Source: Bacteroidaceae bacterium
GTDB lineage: Bacteria > Bacteroidota > Bacteroidia > Bacteroidales > Bacteroidaceae
DNA: 34,221 nucleotides
Direction: 5' to 3'
Assembly: GCA_017628845.1 (NCBI GenBank)
Contig: JAGBYI010000030.1
Span: 1-34,221, forward strand
Positions 6,613 through 15,457 of the stretch are shown here, piece after piece (position 1 is the stretch's first letter; each line of letters starts with the position of its first letter). A program made the position numbers and the translations under genes. The notes under the pieces were generated by a model that was not told the DNA's origin, did no database searches, and saw only the letters and a list, made by a program, of their open reading frames with translations.

Positions 6613-7081
6613 ATTAACGGTGAGCGGTGAGCGTTGACTTGCGTAGCTTGATGAACCGAAGGCGAATAAGCACAGGTCGACGCCCGCAGGGACTGAACCA
6701 AAGGTCGACGATAAGTCAAACCAAAAAGGAAAACTATCCACCACCTCCCCCTACGGGTACTCTCTCTGAGCCCGACGTTAAACTGGGGAGTTTAACCCTC
6801 ATAAGGCACAAAATGACATTGAGTCATTTTTCTAAAGGCCTTATTCGCCCTGTCTCAGGGGTAGAGTCAGTTACAGCCAACTTATGCCCACATCGGTAGT
6901 ACATTATATTCCTCATACCCCAGTACTATATACTCCCCTCCATACAGGGAGGGGTAAGGGGGAGGGTCCTCTACCCAAACACCAAGCTGAAAACCATCAG
7001 GTTACACCACGTTATAGACGCCATCTATCGACCCATAAAATCGTTCAATCGTTTTTCTTTCTTTAGTCGGAAATATTGCTA
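6613..7081 (+). other. Repeat-filled gap between oxyR and ahpC
   Basis: No convincing gene. It holds several short palindromes: GTTAAACT/AGTTTAAC around a GGGG loop (near 6778), AAATGAC/GTCATTT (near 6815) nested in ATAAGG/CCTTAT, and CCCCTCC/GGAGGGG (near 6940). Pieces recur in the 23.9-24.6 kb gap: AGGTCGACGCCCG (6674-6686 and 24043-24055), CTATCCACC..GGGTACT (6734-6761) and CCCTGTCTCAGGGGTAGA (6848-6865). Confidence 0.6.
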
Positions 7082-7089
7082 TACTTTTG
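7082..7089 (+). promoter_or_regulatory. ahpC promoter -7 element
   Basis: TACTTTTG fits TAnnTTTG, 54 bp before the ahpC ATG. No good -33 element is visible, which would suit a promoter that needs an activator such as OxyR; that is inference. Confidence 0.5.
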
Positions 7090-7142
7090 CATCGAGAAAA
7101 CAAAACAAATAGCAATTAACAACTAAAAATAAGAAAACGATT

Positions 7143-7709
7143 ATGACACCTATTATCAATTCTCTTCTCCCCGAGTTCAACGTACAGGCTTTCCACAACG
7201 GCAGCTTCACCACAGTATCCAGCAACGATGTAAAGGGCAAATGGGCAGTGTTCTTCTTCTATCCTGCCGACTTCACCTTCGTGTGCCCCACCGAATTGGT
7301 TGACCTGGCAGAGCAGTACGACAAACTCAAGAGCCTGGGCGTGGAGGTATATTCCGTTAGCACCGACTCTCACTTCGTTCACAAGGCATGGCACGATGCT
7401 TCCGAGAGCATCCGCAAGATCAACTACCCCATGCTGGCCGACCCCACCGGCGTTCTCTCTCGCGGCTTCGGCGTGATGATCGAGGAGGATGGCATGGCAT
7501 ACCGTGGCACCTTCCTGGTAAACCCCGAGGGCAAGATAAAGATTGCCGAGATTCAGGACAACAGCATAGGTCGCAATGCCGAGGAACTTGTACGCAAGGT
7601 TGAGGCAGCCCTCTTCGTTGCCAACCATCCCGGCGAGGTTTGCCCCGCCAAGTGGAAGCAGGGTGCCGATACTCTGAAACCCAGCATCGACCTTGTAGGC
7701 AAACTATAA
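7143..7709 (+). CDS. ahpC: AhpC, alkyl hydroperoxide reductase peroxidase subunit
   Basis: A typical 2-Cys peroxiredoxin of 188 residues that reduces hydrogen peroxide, organic peroxides and peroxynitrite in the cytoplasm. The peroxidatic cysteine is in FYPADFTFVCPTE (Cys48) and the resolving cysteine in GEVCPAKW (Cys167). It is a full-length AhpC1-type protein. Its oxidised form is recycled by AhpF, encoded 73 bp downstream. An imperfect hairpin lies between the two genes (7725-7751). The upstream oxyR gene suggests control by OxyR. Confidence 0.98.
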   Translation: MTPIINSLLPEFNVQAFHNGSFTTVSSNDVKGKWAVFFFYPADFTFVCPTELVDLAEQYDKLKSLGVEVYSVSTDSHFVHKAWHDASESIRKINYPMLADPTGVLSRGFGVMIEEDGMAYRGTFLVNPEGKIKIAEIQDNSIGRNAEELVRKVEAALFVANHPGEVCPAKWKQGADTLKPSIDLVGKL

Positions 7710-7724
7710 ATCTAATACATTCGG

Positions 7725-7751
7725 TAGGGGGCGGACAGATGTCTGCCCCTA
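7725..7751 (+). repeat. Hairpin between ahpC and ahpF
   Basis: TAGGGGGCGGACA pairs with TGTCTGCCCCTA, with one bulge and one G-U pair. There is no T-tract. It could stabilise the ahpC transcript or end part of transcription, giving more AhpC than AhpF. Confidence 0.5.
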
Positions 7752-7782
7752 ACTTAAACCAACCCTTAAACACAGATTCAAT

Positions 7783-9351
7783 ATGTTAGATACCTCCATT
7801 CTCCAACAAGTTACCGACGTCTTCCGCACTCTGGAAGCCCACTATACCCTTCGCATCAGCCATTCTCCCCAAAGAGAGGAAAGCAAGCAGCTGATAGAGT
7901 TCCTAAACGACTTTCAGGGTACATCCTCCCACCTCAATGTGGAGGTTCACGAAACCGATGGCGACACCTTTGGCTTTGCCCTGCTGAAAAATGGCGAAGA
8001 AACCGGCATTTCCTTCCGTGGCATACCCAACGGGCACGAGTTTACCTCCCTGCTCCTGGCCATACTGAATGCCGATGGCAAGGGCAAGAACCTGCCCGAC
8101 GAGGGAGTGGCAAGGCGCATCCGTGCCCTGAAGGGCGACATACATCTGCAGACCTTCGTGTCGCTTACCTGTACCAATTGCCCCGATGTGGTGCAGACAC
8201 TAAACATCTTTGCCCTGCTCAACCCCAACATCCGTCACGAAATGGTGGACGGCGCACTCTTCCAGAGCGAGGTGGACAAACTGGGCGTACAGGCAGTTCC
8301 TGCCGTCTTCTGCAAAGGCAAGATGATACACGTGGGACGTGGTTCCCTGGGAGAACTGCTGGAGAAACTGGAGGAGGCATTTCCGCCATCACAAGAAAGC
8401 GAAAGCGATGAAAACACCCCGTTACACCGACATTTCGATGTCATTGTACTTGGTGGAGGCCCTGCTGGTGCATCGGCGGCTATATACTCTGCACGCAAGG
8501 GACTGAAGGTGGCAATGGTGGCAGAGCGTATTGGCGGACAGGTGAAGGACACCGTGGGCATAGAGAACCTGATATCCATACCATATACCACGGGTAGCGA
8601 ACTGGCCGACAACCTGCGCACCCATCTTGCCCACTACCCCACCATAGAGTTGTTCGAGAACCGCCGCATCGAGAGCACCTCCCTGCTTGGCAAGGAGAAG
8701 GAAATCATGGTAAAGGGTGGCGAGGTATTCTCTGCTCCTGCCGTAATCATAGCCACAGGTGCCGGTTGGCGCCGACTTAATGTGGAGGGCGAAGCGGAAT
8801 ACATCGGTCGCGGAGTAGCATTCTGTCCGCATTGCGACGGTCCTTTCTATGCCGGACGCGAGGTTGCCGTGGTGGGTGGCGGCAATTCGGGCGTCGAAGC
8901 AGCAATAGACCTGGCAGGAATCTGCAAGAAGGTTACCGTCCTCGAGTTCATGGACACACTGAAGGCCGACCAGGTTCTGCAGGACAAGGCCAGGAGTCTG
9001 CCCAATGTGGAGATTCTCACCTCAACCCAAACCCTGCAGGTCATTGGCAATGGCGAAAAGGTAACTGCCCTCCGCCTGAAGAACCGCACAACCGATGCCG
9101 AGCACAACCTGCCCCTGGACGGAGTATTCGTACAGATAGGCCTCAGCGCCAACAGCCAGCCTTTCGGTGAATTGGAGAAATCCCGCATCGGAGAGATCAT
9201 CATCGACACCCATTGCCGCACAAGCATCCCAGGCGTCTATGCCGCCGGCGATGTCTCCTCCGTCCCCTACAAGCAGATTATAATCTCCATGGGCGAAGGC
9301 GCCAAAGCCGCCCTCTCCGCCTTCGATGACAAGGTACGCGGAGTGATTTAA
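7783..9351 (+). CDS. ahpF: AhpF, NADH-dependent peroxiredoxin reductase
   Basis: A 522-residue flavoprotein that passes electrons from NADH through FAD and two disulfides to AhpC. Order of domains: tandem thioredoxin folds (about 1-200) with the active CTNC (Cys130, Cys133); FAD-binding GGGPAGASAA (from about 224); the thioredoxin-reductase-like domain with CPHC (Cys348, Cys351); the NADH-binding GGGNSG (about 365-370); and a C-terminal FAD segment ending near GVYAAGDVSSVPYKQ. It is full length and forms a unit with ahpC. It is followed by a hairpin terminator at 9386-9424. Confidence 0.98.
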   Translation: MLDTSILQQVTDVFRTLEAHYTLRISHSPQREESKQLIEFLNDFQGTSSHLNVEVHETDGDTFGFALLKNGEETGISFRGIPNGHEFTSLLLAILNADGKGKNLPDEGVARRIRALKGDIHLQTFVSLTCTNCPDVVQTLNIFALLNPNIRHEMVDGALFQSEVDKLGVQAVPAVFCKGKMIHVGRGSLGELLEKLEEAFPPSQESESDENTPLHRHFDVIVLGGGPAGASAAIYSARKGLKVAMVAERIGGQVKDTVGIENLISIPYTTGSELADNLRTHLAHYPTIELFENRRIESTSLLGKEKEIMVKGGEVFSAPAVIIATGAGWRRLNVEGEAEYIGRGVAFCPHCDGPFYAGREVAVVGGGNSGVEAAIDLAGICKKVTVLEFMDTLKADQVLQDKARSLPNVEILTSTQTLQVIGNGEKVTALRLKNRTTDAEHNLPLDGVFVQIGLSANSQPFGELEKSRIGEIIIDTHCRTSIPGVYAAGDVSSVPYKQIIISMGEGAKAALSAFDDKVRGVI

Positions 9352-9385
9352 ACATCATTACTACCCCCACACCAAATGCTAATAA

Positions 9386-9424
9386 ATCCAACCTATCTCT
9401 GTAGCGAGGTAGGTTGGATATATT
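9386..9424 (+). terminator. Terminator after ahpF
   Basis: ATCCAACCTA (9386-9395) pairs perfectly with TAGGTTGGAT (9410-9419), followed by ATATTTAA. It lies between convergent genes and could serve both. Confidence 0.7.
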
Positions 9425-9488
9425 TAAGTAATGCTGAACAAAAAGGCAGAGGTCTGGAAATATTTTATAATTCTGCCATAATGGCTTC

Positions 9489-10263
9489 TTACAGCATATG
9501 AATTATGTCGTATCCAATCTCAGAAAGTATGTACCTCTGTTTTTTGCTGGTTGGTTTGTCAGGTATTGTCATTGAAATTGCGCCCATCTCAAGTAACTTA
9601 TCAAGGTACTTTCGTCTCTTCTGCTTAAAAGAAACCCGGTCTATACCATTCAGCATGTCCTGAGCAGAAATTTCTTCTTGAGCTCTCAGTAGACAAATTG
9701 CCAATAAGCCTAATTCGTTCATGGACATATCTTGGACACATCTTGGACACATTGAGCTTAATCCGCTCTATATCAGACTCTCTTATCTTATCCGCATCTT
9801 GGACAAAATCCTTCCTTGCAGGAATATCAATGAGAAAATATGAACGTGAATCGTCAGTTTCTATTGTTGCCTTAGGCGAACCATTTTCTCTGAGTTTCTT
9901 TTGTATAGTAGGGATACCAGTAGCTCTTCCTTCTGTCAGGTCTAACTCTTTGAGAAAATCTCCTAACCTACGGTTGCGGTATCTGCGAGATCTGAGCATA
10001 TTGGCCTCTTTTAGTGACTCCAAACTTATAGAACGGTCAGGACCAGAATAACTGAGTATGCTGATTCTATCTGGTTCAATAGTAATTTCCACTGGTTCAC
10101 GTTCCTTGTAATCTCTGTGATATAAGGCGTTGACAACAGCTTCTTCCAATGCTTGGAATGGATAATTGAAAACTTTTAGCGATCGTTCATCATCAGTAGG
10201 TTTGGTTATACGCTCCTTAATGATGTTGGTACGCAGATATTCCAGAGAATTGCGTATCATCAT
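9489..10263 (-). pseudogene. Decayed AlbA_2-type ATP-binding protein, N-truncated and frameshifted
   Basis: The first frame (10263 downward, about 170 meaningful residues) carries the C-terminal half of the family of ATP-binding proteins with a Schlafen AlbA_2 domain: EALEEAVVNALYHRDY, EPDRISILSYSGPDRSI, RYRNRRLGDFLKELDLTEGRATGIP. The usual N-terminal domain is absent, and a TAG codon lies 9 bases upstream of the ATG. Near 9740 the frame shifts: the natural continuation (MSMNELGLLAICLLRAQEEIS..) is in another frame down to 9489. The shift falls in an 11-bp tandem repeat (ATGTGTCCAAG, two copies plus a partial); a third copy would restore the frame. Members are thought to be regulators. This one is probably inactive. 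Confidence 0.7.
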
Positions 10264-10362
10264 AAATACCTACACCATTGAACATATCCAAGCATATATG
10301 TATGAAATGCTGTGATTTATGTATGAATTTACAAATCAAACCTAAAACTAGGCCTTCAAAAC

Positions 10363-10401
10363 AAAAAAACGCTAACTGACTATCACAAAGCAGTTAGCGT
10401 T
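10363..10401 (-). terminator. Terminator of the C1 peptidase gene
   Basis: AACGCTAACTG (10368-10378) pairs perfectly with CAGTTAGCGTT (10391-10401). On the minus strand it is followed by a run of seven T. Confidence 0.85.
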
Positions 10402-10423
10402 CTTTTTAGGTACTACGGACGTA

Positions 10424-11824
10424 TTACTTCTCTTCCATGAACATGGGGTCCCATGCAGGAAGCAGAGTGGGTTTCTGCTCCATGAGCTTCATGAGTTTCT
10501 TGGGCATGTACTTCTTGTGAACAACAACGCGGAACATGTACTCGTTGAACCACTCATTGGTCATGATCAGATAACCGTTGTGACCGCTGGCTGCGCCCCA
10601 GGAGTTCTCCACCTTCCACTTGATGGGGTTGCCCTTTTCATCCAGGTCCACCGCCATGAGAGTCATGGCATGAGAGGAACCAGAATCGCGTGTCTGTATG
10701 CGCTGCTTTTTGTTCATGCCGAAGGTTGTGCCAAGCAGAGAGTTGTAATCCCAAGCCTGGATGTCCAGAATGCCCTTCTTGCTATCCAGGAACTTGCCCA
10801 CGTCGCAAGAGAAATACATCTGCGTGCTGTCCTGAAGTGAAGCAATGGCAATGGGAGCCAGGTCCTTTATATCAAGGTTCAGGTACAGCCAGTTGTGCCC
10901 CTCATGCATGTGGCGGTCCATGTCTATCTCATATACCTTATTATATGGACGCGAGGGATCGTTCATGAGCATAACGTAGTCCTTCTGCAGGTCTCCTGCC
11001 TCTGCACAGTACTCGCGATAGAACTCCAGAGGAGTGTACTTCTTCAGTTCGGAGAGCAGCTTGCCGTCGTTGCCACGTGGTGCCCAAAGGAACTCCTGAA
11101 CGGGTTCGCCGTATGCCAGTACAAGCATCTGGTAGATGGTCTTCATCTGCTCCACCTTGTAGGCCTGCAGTTCTGCCTCGCTCTTGCCAGCCGCGGCCTG
11201 CTCACGCAGGTTGATGGCTATCTCGCGGAGCTTGCGCTTCAGGTGTCCGTCTATCTCGCTGGTATTGTTGCTCGCCCAAGTCTCGGCCTGCACTTCAGCA
11301 GGCACCAGACCATACTTGCTCACCAGGTCAGCCACACCGGTGTATGTACCGCCGTCGGACAAGGGGTTCTGCATGAGCCACTGCACCTTCTGGTGGTCGA
11401 TACTCTCGCTACGGGTGTCTATTATGCCCTGCAGGAACAGGTTGGACTTCTCCAGCTGGTCGTAGAAGAACAGATAGATGTGGCTGAACTGAAAACCGTT
11501 CACACCCATCTTCTTCATGGCCTTGTTGCGTAGAACGTTCAAACCTGTGAACATCCAGCAACGACCGCTGCTCTGCTGATCAGAGATGCCAGTATTGCGT
11601 ATGTCTACAGAGAAGTGTGTGTTAGCGCCAGTAGTATTCACCTCGGGGCGCATGGCCAGTTTGCGGAAACTGCCGTTGCTCACCACGCTCTGGCGTGCAC
11701 GGTCAGCGGAATTGCCGGCATAGCTCTGCTTCAGAGAAGAGAGGACCTCGGGGGTGATATTCTGCTGGCCAGATGCTGCCAGTGCGATGGCACTGGCAGC
11801 AAGGAGGGAAAATATTTTCTTCAT
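10424..11824 (-). CDS. Secreted C1-family aminopeptidase (bleomycin hydrolase / PepC type)
   Basis: A 466-residue papain-fold cysteine peptidase of the C1B family, which trims amino acids from peptide N-termini. Unlike the cytoplasmic PepC it has a signal peptide (MKKIFSLLAASAIALAASGQ), so it should be periplasmic or surface-exposed. Catalytic residues are visible: Cys89 in QQSSGRCWMF, His385 in GSSHAMTLM, Asn407 in VENSWG. The length fits the family. It lies 68 bp downstream of the GH84 gene on the same strand, with a 9-bp repeat array but no terminator between them, so the two may be co-transcribed. A strong terminator follows. Confidence 0.93.
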   Translation of the reverse strand: MKKIFSLLAASAIALAASGQQNITPEVLSSLKQSYAGNSADRARQSVVSNGSFRKLAMRPEVNTTGANTHFSVDIRNTGISDQQSSGRCWMFTGLNVLRNKAMKKMGVNGFQFSHIYLFFYDQLEKSNLFLQGIIDTRSESIDHQKVQWLMQNPLSDGGTYTGVADLVSKYGLVPAEVQAETWASNNTSEIDGHLKRKLREIAINLREQAAAGKSEAELQAYKVEQMKTIYQMLVLAYGEPVQEFLWAPRGNDGKLLSELKKYTPLEFYREYCAEAGDLQKDYVMLMNDPSRPYNKVYEIDMDRHMHEGHNWLYLNLDIKDLAPIAIASLQDSTQMYFSCDVGKFLDSKKGILDIQAWDYNSLLGTTFGMNKKQRIQTRDSGSSHAMTLMAVDLDEKGNPIKWKVENSWGAASGHNGYLIMTNEWFNEYMFRVVVHKKYMPKKLMKLMEQKPTLLPAWDPMFMEEK

Positions 11825-11832
11825 TTGGGGTT

Positions 11833-11886
11833 TTAGGGTCTTTAGAAAGTTTAGGGTCCTTATGGACTATAGAGGCTTTAGGGACG
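11833..11886. repeat. Six-unit 9-bp degenerate array
   Basis: On the plus strand the units are TTAGGGTCT, TTAGAAAGT, TTAGGGTCC, TTATGGACT, ATAGAGGCT and TTAGGGACG at a strict 9-bp spacing. It occupies most of the gap between the GH84 and peptidase genes. Compare the 10-bp arrays at 24598 and 30053. Confidence 0.6.
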
Positions 11887-11892
11887 AGGCGG

Positions 11893-14115
11893 TTAGTTTA
11901 CCTTTTCGATTTCGAAGATGAACTCGCCTGCACCCTTGTTGCCCAGGCGATTGCCTTCACGCTGCCAATAGCCGTTGCCACCGGCACCGCCATTCTGGAT
12001 GCTCCACTTGCCTTCCTGCTTCACAAGCAGATAGGTGTGCCATTGTGCATCAAACGGATTGCGTTCCTTATTGAACCAGAATGCACCAGTCTCATTGATG
12101 TAACGGCCGTCCTGCTTGTTGTAGATCTTGTAACGGCCGGTCTTGCTGTTCTGCTCAATAATCCACTGCTGACGCTGGGGATTGATAACATCGCGCTCTG
12201 CCTGGAACACTGGGAAGTCGCCCACGCGGTCGGCACCAGCCTGAGCATTGGTCAGGTACTCGCCGTTCACCTTAATGAAATATTCACCATCCTCGATGGC
12301 CTGTACGGGGAAGTATTCCAGTCCGTAGGTGTGCTGTTTCTTGTAGACCTTGACCAGTTCTGCCAAATTCTCGTTCAGCCATGGAGTGATGACATCACCA
12401 CTCACCACGGGCTTTGCCTTGACGATAGAACCCTCATAGTCACGGCTTATGATAGCCTTCTGCTTCTGCTCCAACTGCAACTGTGCACGATAATGGCCTA
12501 TGAAGGCAACGCTATCCATGTTCATCATGTCGCAAGCCATACTTACAAACATTTGGCCGCGCTGGCCCAACAGGCGCATGCTCTCTACCCAGGGCTTTAT
12601 TTCTGCCAGCATCTCGGGGTTGTTCACCTCGTCAGCAAGCAGATTGTCGGCAGCCCATACAAGCTGCTGGAAACTTTCTGCCAGACCGGCTATAGTTTCA
12701 GCACTTGCCATGAAAGCAGGACTCTCGCCCTCGCGGCGCAGACCATGACCGGTACGGCCCAGGTCGACATTGTTCTCACAGAACACACGGAAAGCATCAG
12801 CGCTGGTAGGCATCAGAGCAGCCAAGGCACGCTCCCAGGACCTTACAGCATCGTATGCCGGCATGTTCCAGGTGTAGTCAGCGATGCTGTACAGGCTTAC
12901 CTTTGAAGCCTCGGCATACTCCATGGGGTTAGAGCAGAAACCGCTCACCATGTCGTTGATGTTGAGGCCGTTGCCATAGGTCTTGCCCATGAGAATGCGG
13001 CTCTGGCAGTAGTCGTTTACAGGATAGTTGAGCCAGATGTAGGCCTTGCGCTTAATCTGGTCGTTAATCCACTGCATATCGTTCTCCTCAATCATGTCTA
13101 CCACGGAGTTACCAGTCCACATGATGCGAACCTCGGGATACATCTTGGTGCCCAAGGTATTGAGATAGTCGCCGCTGGTCCAACCCTTGTTGTACTGAGA
13201 GGGACACATTATCAAAGGCTCCACGTCCTTGTGCTTGCGCACGAAGTTGTCTGTCAGATAGTTGAGCAGTCCTGCCTGCTTGTCGCCACGTGCACCCTCG
13301 CCCCAAACATCGTCGAAGAACACGGCGAAGGAGCGGATACCGAGGTCGTACATGAGGTCCAGTTTCTTTGCCACGTTGATGGAGTCCTCCAGGCACCACT
13401 TGATGTCGCCGGCAGGATGGATGGCCCAAACGAATTTCACCTTGTTCTTATGGGCGGCATCTACCAATTCCTTCAATTTTGCAGCCTCATCGGCGGGATA
13501 AGGCTCACGCCAGCGTGCACGGTGGTATGGATCGTCCTTGGGACCGAACACATAGGTATTCATCTTGTACTGGCCATAGAAATCGAACTGGCGCAGGCGG
13601 TCCTTGTGGCTCCATGGGTTGCCGTAGAAACCCTCGATAACGCCACGGTCTGTTACGCTGGGGAAGTCGCTGATTTCGCATGCCATAACATCGGGCTGGC
13701 TCATTATCTGCACCAAAGTCTGAACAGCATAGAATGTACCGCTGTTGTCACGACCGGCAACAACAACCTGATCAGCACCTACCTTCAAATAGTAGCCTTC
13801 TGCCTGTGACGGAACAAGTTTCTTAAACTTCTTTACGGCTTTGTCGTTTGCCTCGCCAATGATGATGGGAGTTGCACCAGGGAACTTCTTGGCATCAACC
13901 TTTTCGCTGGTACCAATCACATTCACCTTGGAAGAAAGGAGCTCTACAGCATCGGTATCGGCCATACTTGCGCCGACAAGATAGAATTTCTCCGAATTGG
14001 CAAAGGCTCTGTCTCCCCAAGAAACCTGCTGAGGCAGGGGAGAAATGGTCACTGTCTGAGCGCTGGCTCCGAGTACGGCCAAGCATGATAGAAGTGTTGT
14101 GAATAGTTTCTTCAT
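11893..14115 (-). CDS. GH84 beta-N-acetylglucosaminidase (O-GlcNAcase-like)
   Basis: A 740-residue secreted enzyme of glycoside hydrolase family 84, which releases terminal GlcNAc from host glycoproteins or related glycans. Visible are a signal peptide (cleavage after ..LGASA), an N-terminal GH20b-like domain (about 22-150), and the catalytic barrel beginning DRGVIEGFYGNPWS, with YVFGPKDDPYHRARWREPYP and the paired catalytic aspartates in FAVFFDDVWGEG (Asp268, Asp269). A helical domain and a C-terminal beta domain (about 610-740) follow. The same family includes a Bacteroides O-GlcNAcase model enzyme. A minus-strand TATCTTTG element at 14167-14174 is its likely promoter. Probably works in mucin or glycoprotein use together with the downstream peptidase. 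Confidence 0.95.
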   Translation of the reverse strand: MKKLFTTLLSCLAVLGASAQTVTISPLPQQVSWGDRAFANSEKFYLVGASMADTDAVELLSSKVNVIGTSEKVDAKKFPGATPIIIGEANDKAVKKFKKLVPSQAEGYYLKVGADQVVVAGRDNSGTFYAVQTLVQIMSQPDVMACEISDFPSVTDRGVIEGFYGNPWSHKDRLRQFDFYGQYKMNTYVFGPKDDPYHRARWREPYPADEAAKLKELVDAAHKNKVKFVWAIHPAGDIKWCLEDSINVAKKLDLMYDLGIRSFAVFFDDVWGEGARGDKQAGLLNYLTDNFVRKHKDVEPLIMCPSQYNKGWTSGDYLNTLGTKMYPEVRIMWTGNSVVDMIEENDMQWINDQIKRKAYIWLNYPVNDYCQSRILMGKTYGNGLNINDMVSGFCSNPMEYAEASKVSLYSIADYTWNMPAYDAVRSWERALAALMPTSADAFRVFCENNVDLGRTGHGLRREGESPAFMASAETIAGLAESFQQLVWAADNLLADEVNNPEMLAEIKPWVESMRLLGQRGQMFVSMACDMMNMDSVAFIGHYRAQLQLEQKQKAIISRDYEGSIVKAKPVVSGDVITPWLNENLAELVKVYKKQHTYGLEYFPVQAIEDGEYFIKVNGEYLTNAQAGADRVGDFPVFQAERDVINPQRQQWIIEQNSKTGRYKIYNKQDGRYINETGAFWFNKERNPFDAQWHTYLLVKQEGKWSIQNGGAGGNGYWQREGNRLGNKGAGEFIFEIEKVN

Positions 14116-14166
14116 AGTAAAGGTTGATTTGTATTGTAATTATCTTGAATTAGCGCTATATGTGCA

Positions 14167-14174
14167 CAAAGATA
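14167..14174 (-). promoter_or_regulatory. Likely -7 element of the GH84 gene
   Basis: The minus strand reads TATCTTTG (TAnnTTTG), 52 bp before the ATG. No well-spaced -33 element is seen. Confidence 0.5.
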
Positions 14175-14242
14175 CAGAATAAATTGACAAAAACACAGGT
14201 TTGCCATAGTTTTCTTGGTCAACGGTCTTTTTATGCCACGGT

Positions 14243-15442
14243 TTATCGCCTTCTTGTCGCCCATGCGACACTGACACCGCCGACAAACAGGATAGTAAGC
14301 AGAATGATTAGCAAATCCGTCGCCTCCAATACCACCGGATAGACATCAACGATAAAACTTCCTTCGCTTTGTCCGAGTCTGATGAGACCAAACTGCTGTT
14401 GCGCCACACATAGCCCAACTGCAAGGAGCATACCCACAAGTGCACCGCCCATGATAATCAGCATTCCCTCATAGATGAATATCCTTTGAATCTGCACATC
14501 TGTGGAACCGATAGCGGAAAGCGTCCGCAGGTCATCCTTCTTTTCTATCATGAGCATACTCAGGCTGCCCATGATGTTCAGACAGGCTACAAACAAAATA
14601 AAGCACAGGAAGGCATACGAAAGGAGTTTCTCTATTTCCATAATGCGGAAGATGTCCCTTTGCTGCTCATAACGGTCCTGTATCTGGAAAGAATCGCCAA
14701 GCAAAGCCTCTATTGCCGTCCGGCTGCCGTCTGGTGCAAGCTTTATCTCTATCGCCGAAGCCTGACCTTGTTTCTCGAATATCCTTTGTGCAAACCCTAT
14801 GGAACACAGGATGTACTCGGAGTCGTATTTTGCCTGCTGGACATTGAACACGAGTCCGGAGGACATCAGTTCGTCCTGATTGAAGCTTGCCCTCGGGTTG
14901 CCAGGGTTTACGCGCTCACCGCGCTTGGGAGCATATATCTGCAGCGGTTCTACAAAATTGAGCGGCAGTTCCAGTTGGTTGCAGAGACTAATGCCGGGAA
15001 TACAGTACTCGAGGACATCGACACAAAGAACCGGATCCGCATCTCCGTAAAGCGTATGGACCATGTTGGACTGTTGCAGGAAGTTGTCCGAAACTCCCTT
15101 CAGCATTACAACCTTCTGTGTCCTTCCCGCCACAGCAAGGGCCTGCCCCTCCAGCACAGGAGTAAAGACAGCTACATGCTCCGACTCTGCCAGTGAGGCA
15201 ATCCTCTCATCCTCCAAATCTATTGCATTTCCCTGTCGTGGGGTTATGCGCAGTTCGGGATCAAATCCTGTAAAGAGTGTTGCCACCAGTCCCTGAAACC
15301 CGTTGAATACGCTCATGACAATCACCATCGCCATAGTTGCCACAGCAACACCCACAACAGCAATCAGCGATATTATGTTGATTGCATTGTGGCTCTTCTT
15401 CGAGAAAAGATAGCGGCGTGATATCAGAAGCTCGTATTTCAT
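14243..15442 (-). CDS. ABC transporter permease, LolC/LolE-FtsX type
   Basis: A 399-residue inner-membrane permease. It starts YELLISRRYLFSKKSHNAINIIS, the typical beginning of LolC/LolE-type proteins, with one N-terminal membrane helix (about 21-45), a large periplasmic domain (about 46-275), and three C-terminal helices (about 278-305, 325-355, 368-392) forming an FtsX domain with SAIGSTDVQIQRIFIYEG. Such permeases work with a LolD-type ATPase to release lipoproteins from the inner membrane; no ATPase gene is in this window. It is the last gene of a three-gene unit (spacing 15 bp) whose first two products are themselves lipoproteins. A MacB-type role cannot be excluded. Confidence 0.9.
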   Translation of the reverse strand: MKYELLISRRYLFSKKSHNAINIISLIAVVGVAVATMAMVIVMSVFNGFQGLVATLFTGFDPELRITPRQGNAIDLEDERIASLAESEHVAVFTPVLEGQALAVAGRTQKVVMLKGVSDNFLQQSNMVHTLYGDADPVLCVDVLEYCIPGISLCNQLELPLNFVEPLQIYAPKRGERVNPGNPRASFNQDELMSSGLVFNVQQAKYDSEYILCSIGFAQRIFEKQGQASAIEIKLAPDGSRTAIEALLGDSFQIQDRYEQQRDIFRIMEIEKLLSYAFLCFILFVACLNIMGSLSMLMIEKKDDLRTLSAIGSTDVQIQRIFIYEGMLIIMGGALVGMLLAVGLCVAQQQFGLIRLGQSEGSFIVDVYPVVLEATDLLIILLTILFVGGVSVAWATRRR

Positions 15443-15457
15443 TGTTTGTTTAAAATA

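Noticed and set aside
11773-12906. A 377-codon plus-strand frame
   Set aside because: Antisense of the GH84 gene, which has catalytic motifs and a signal peptide on the minus strand.
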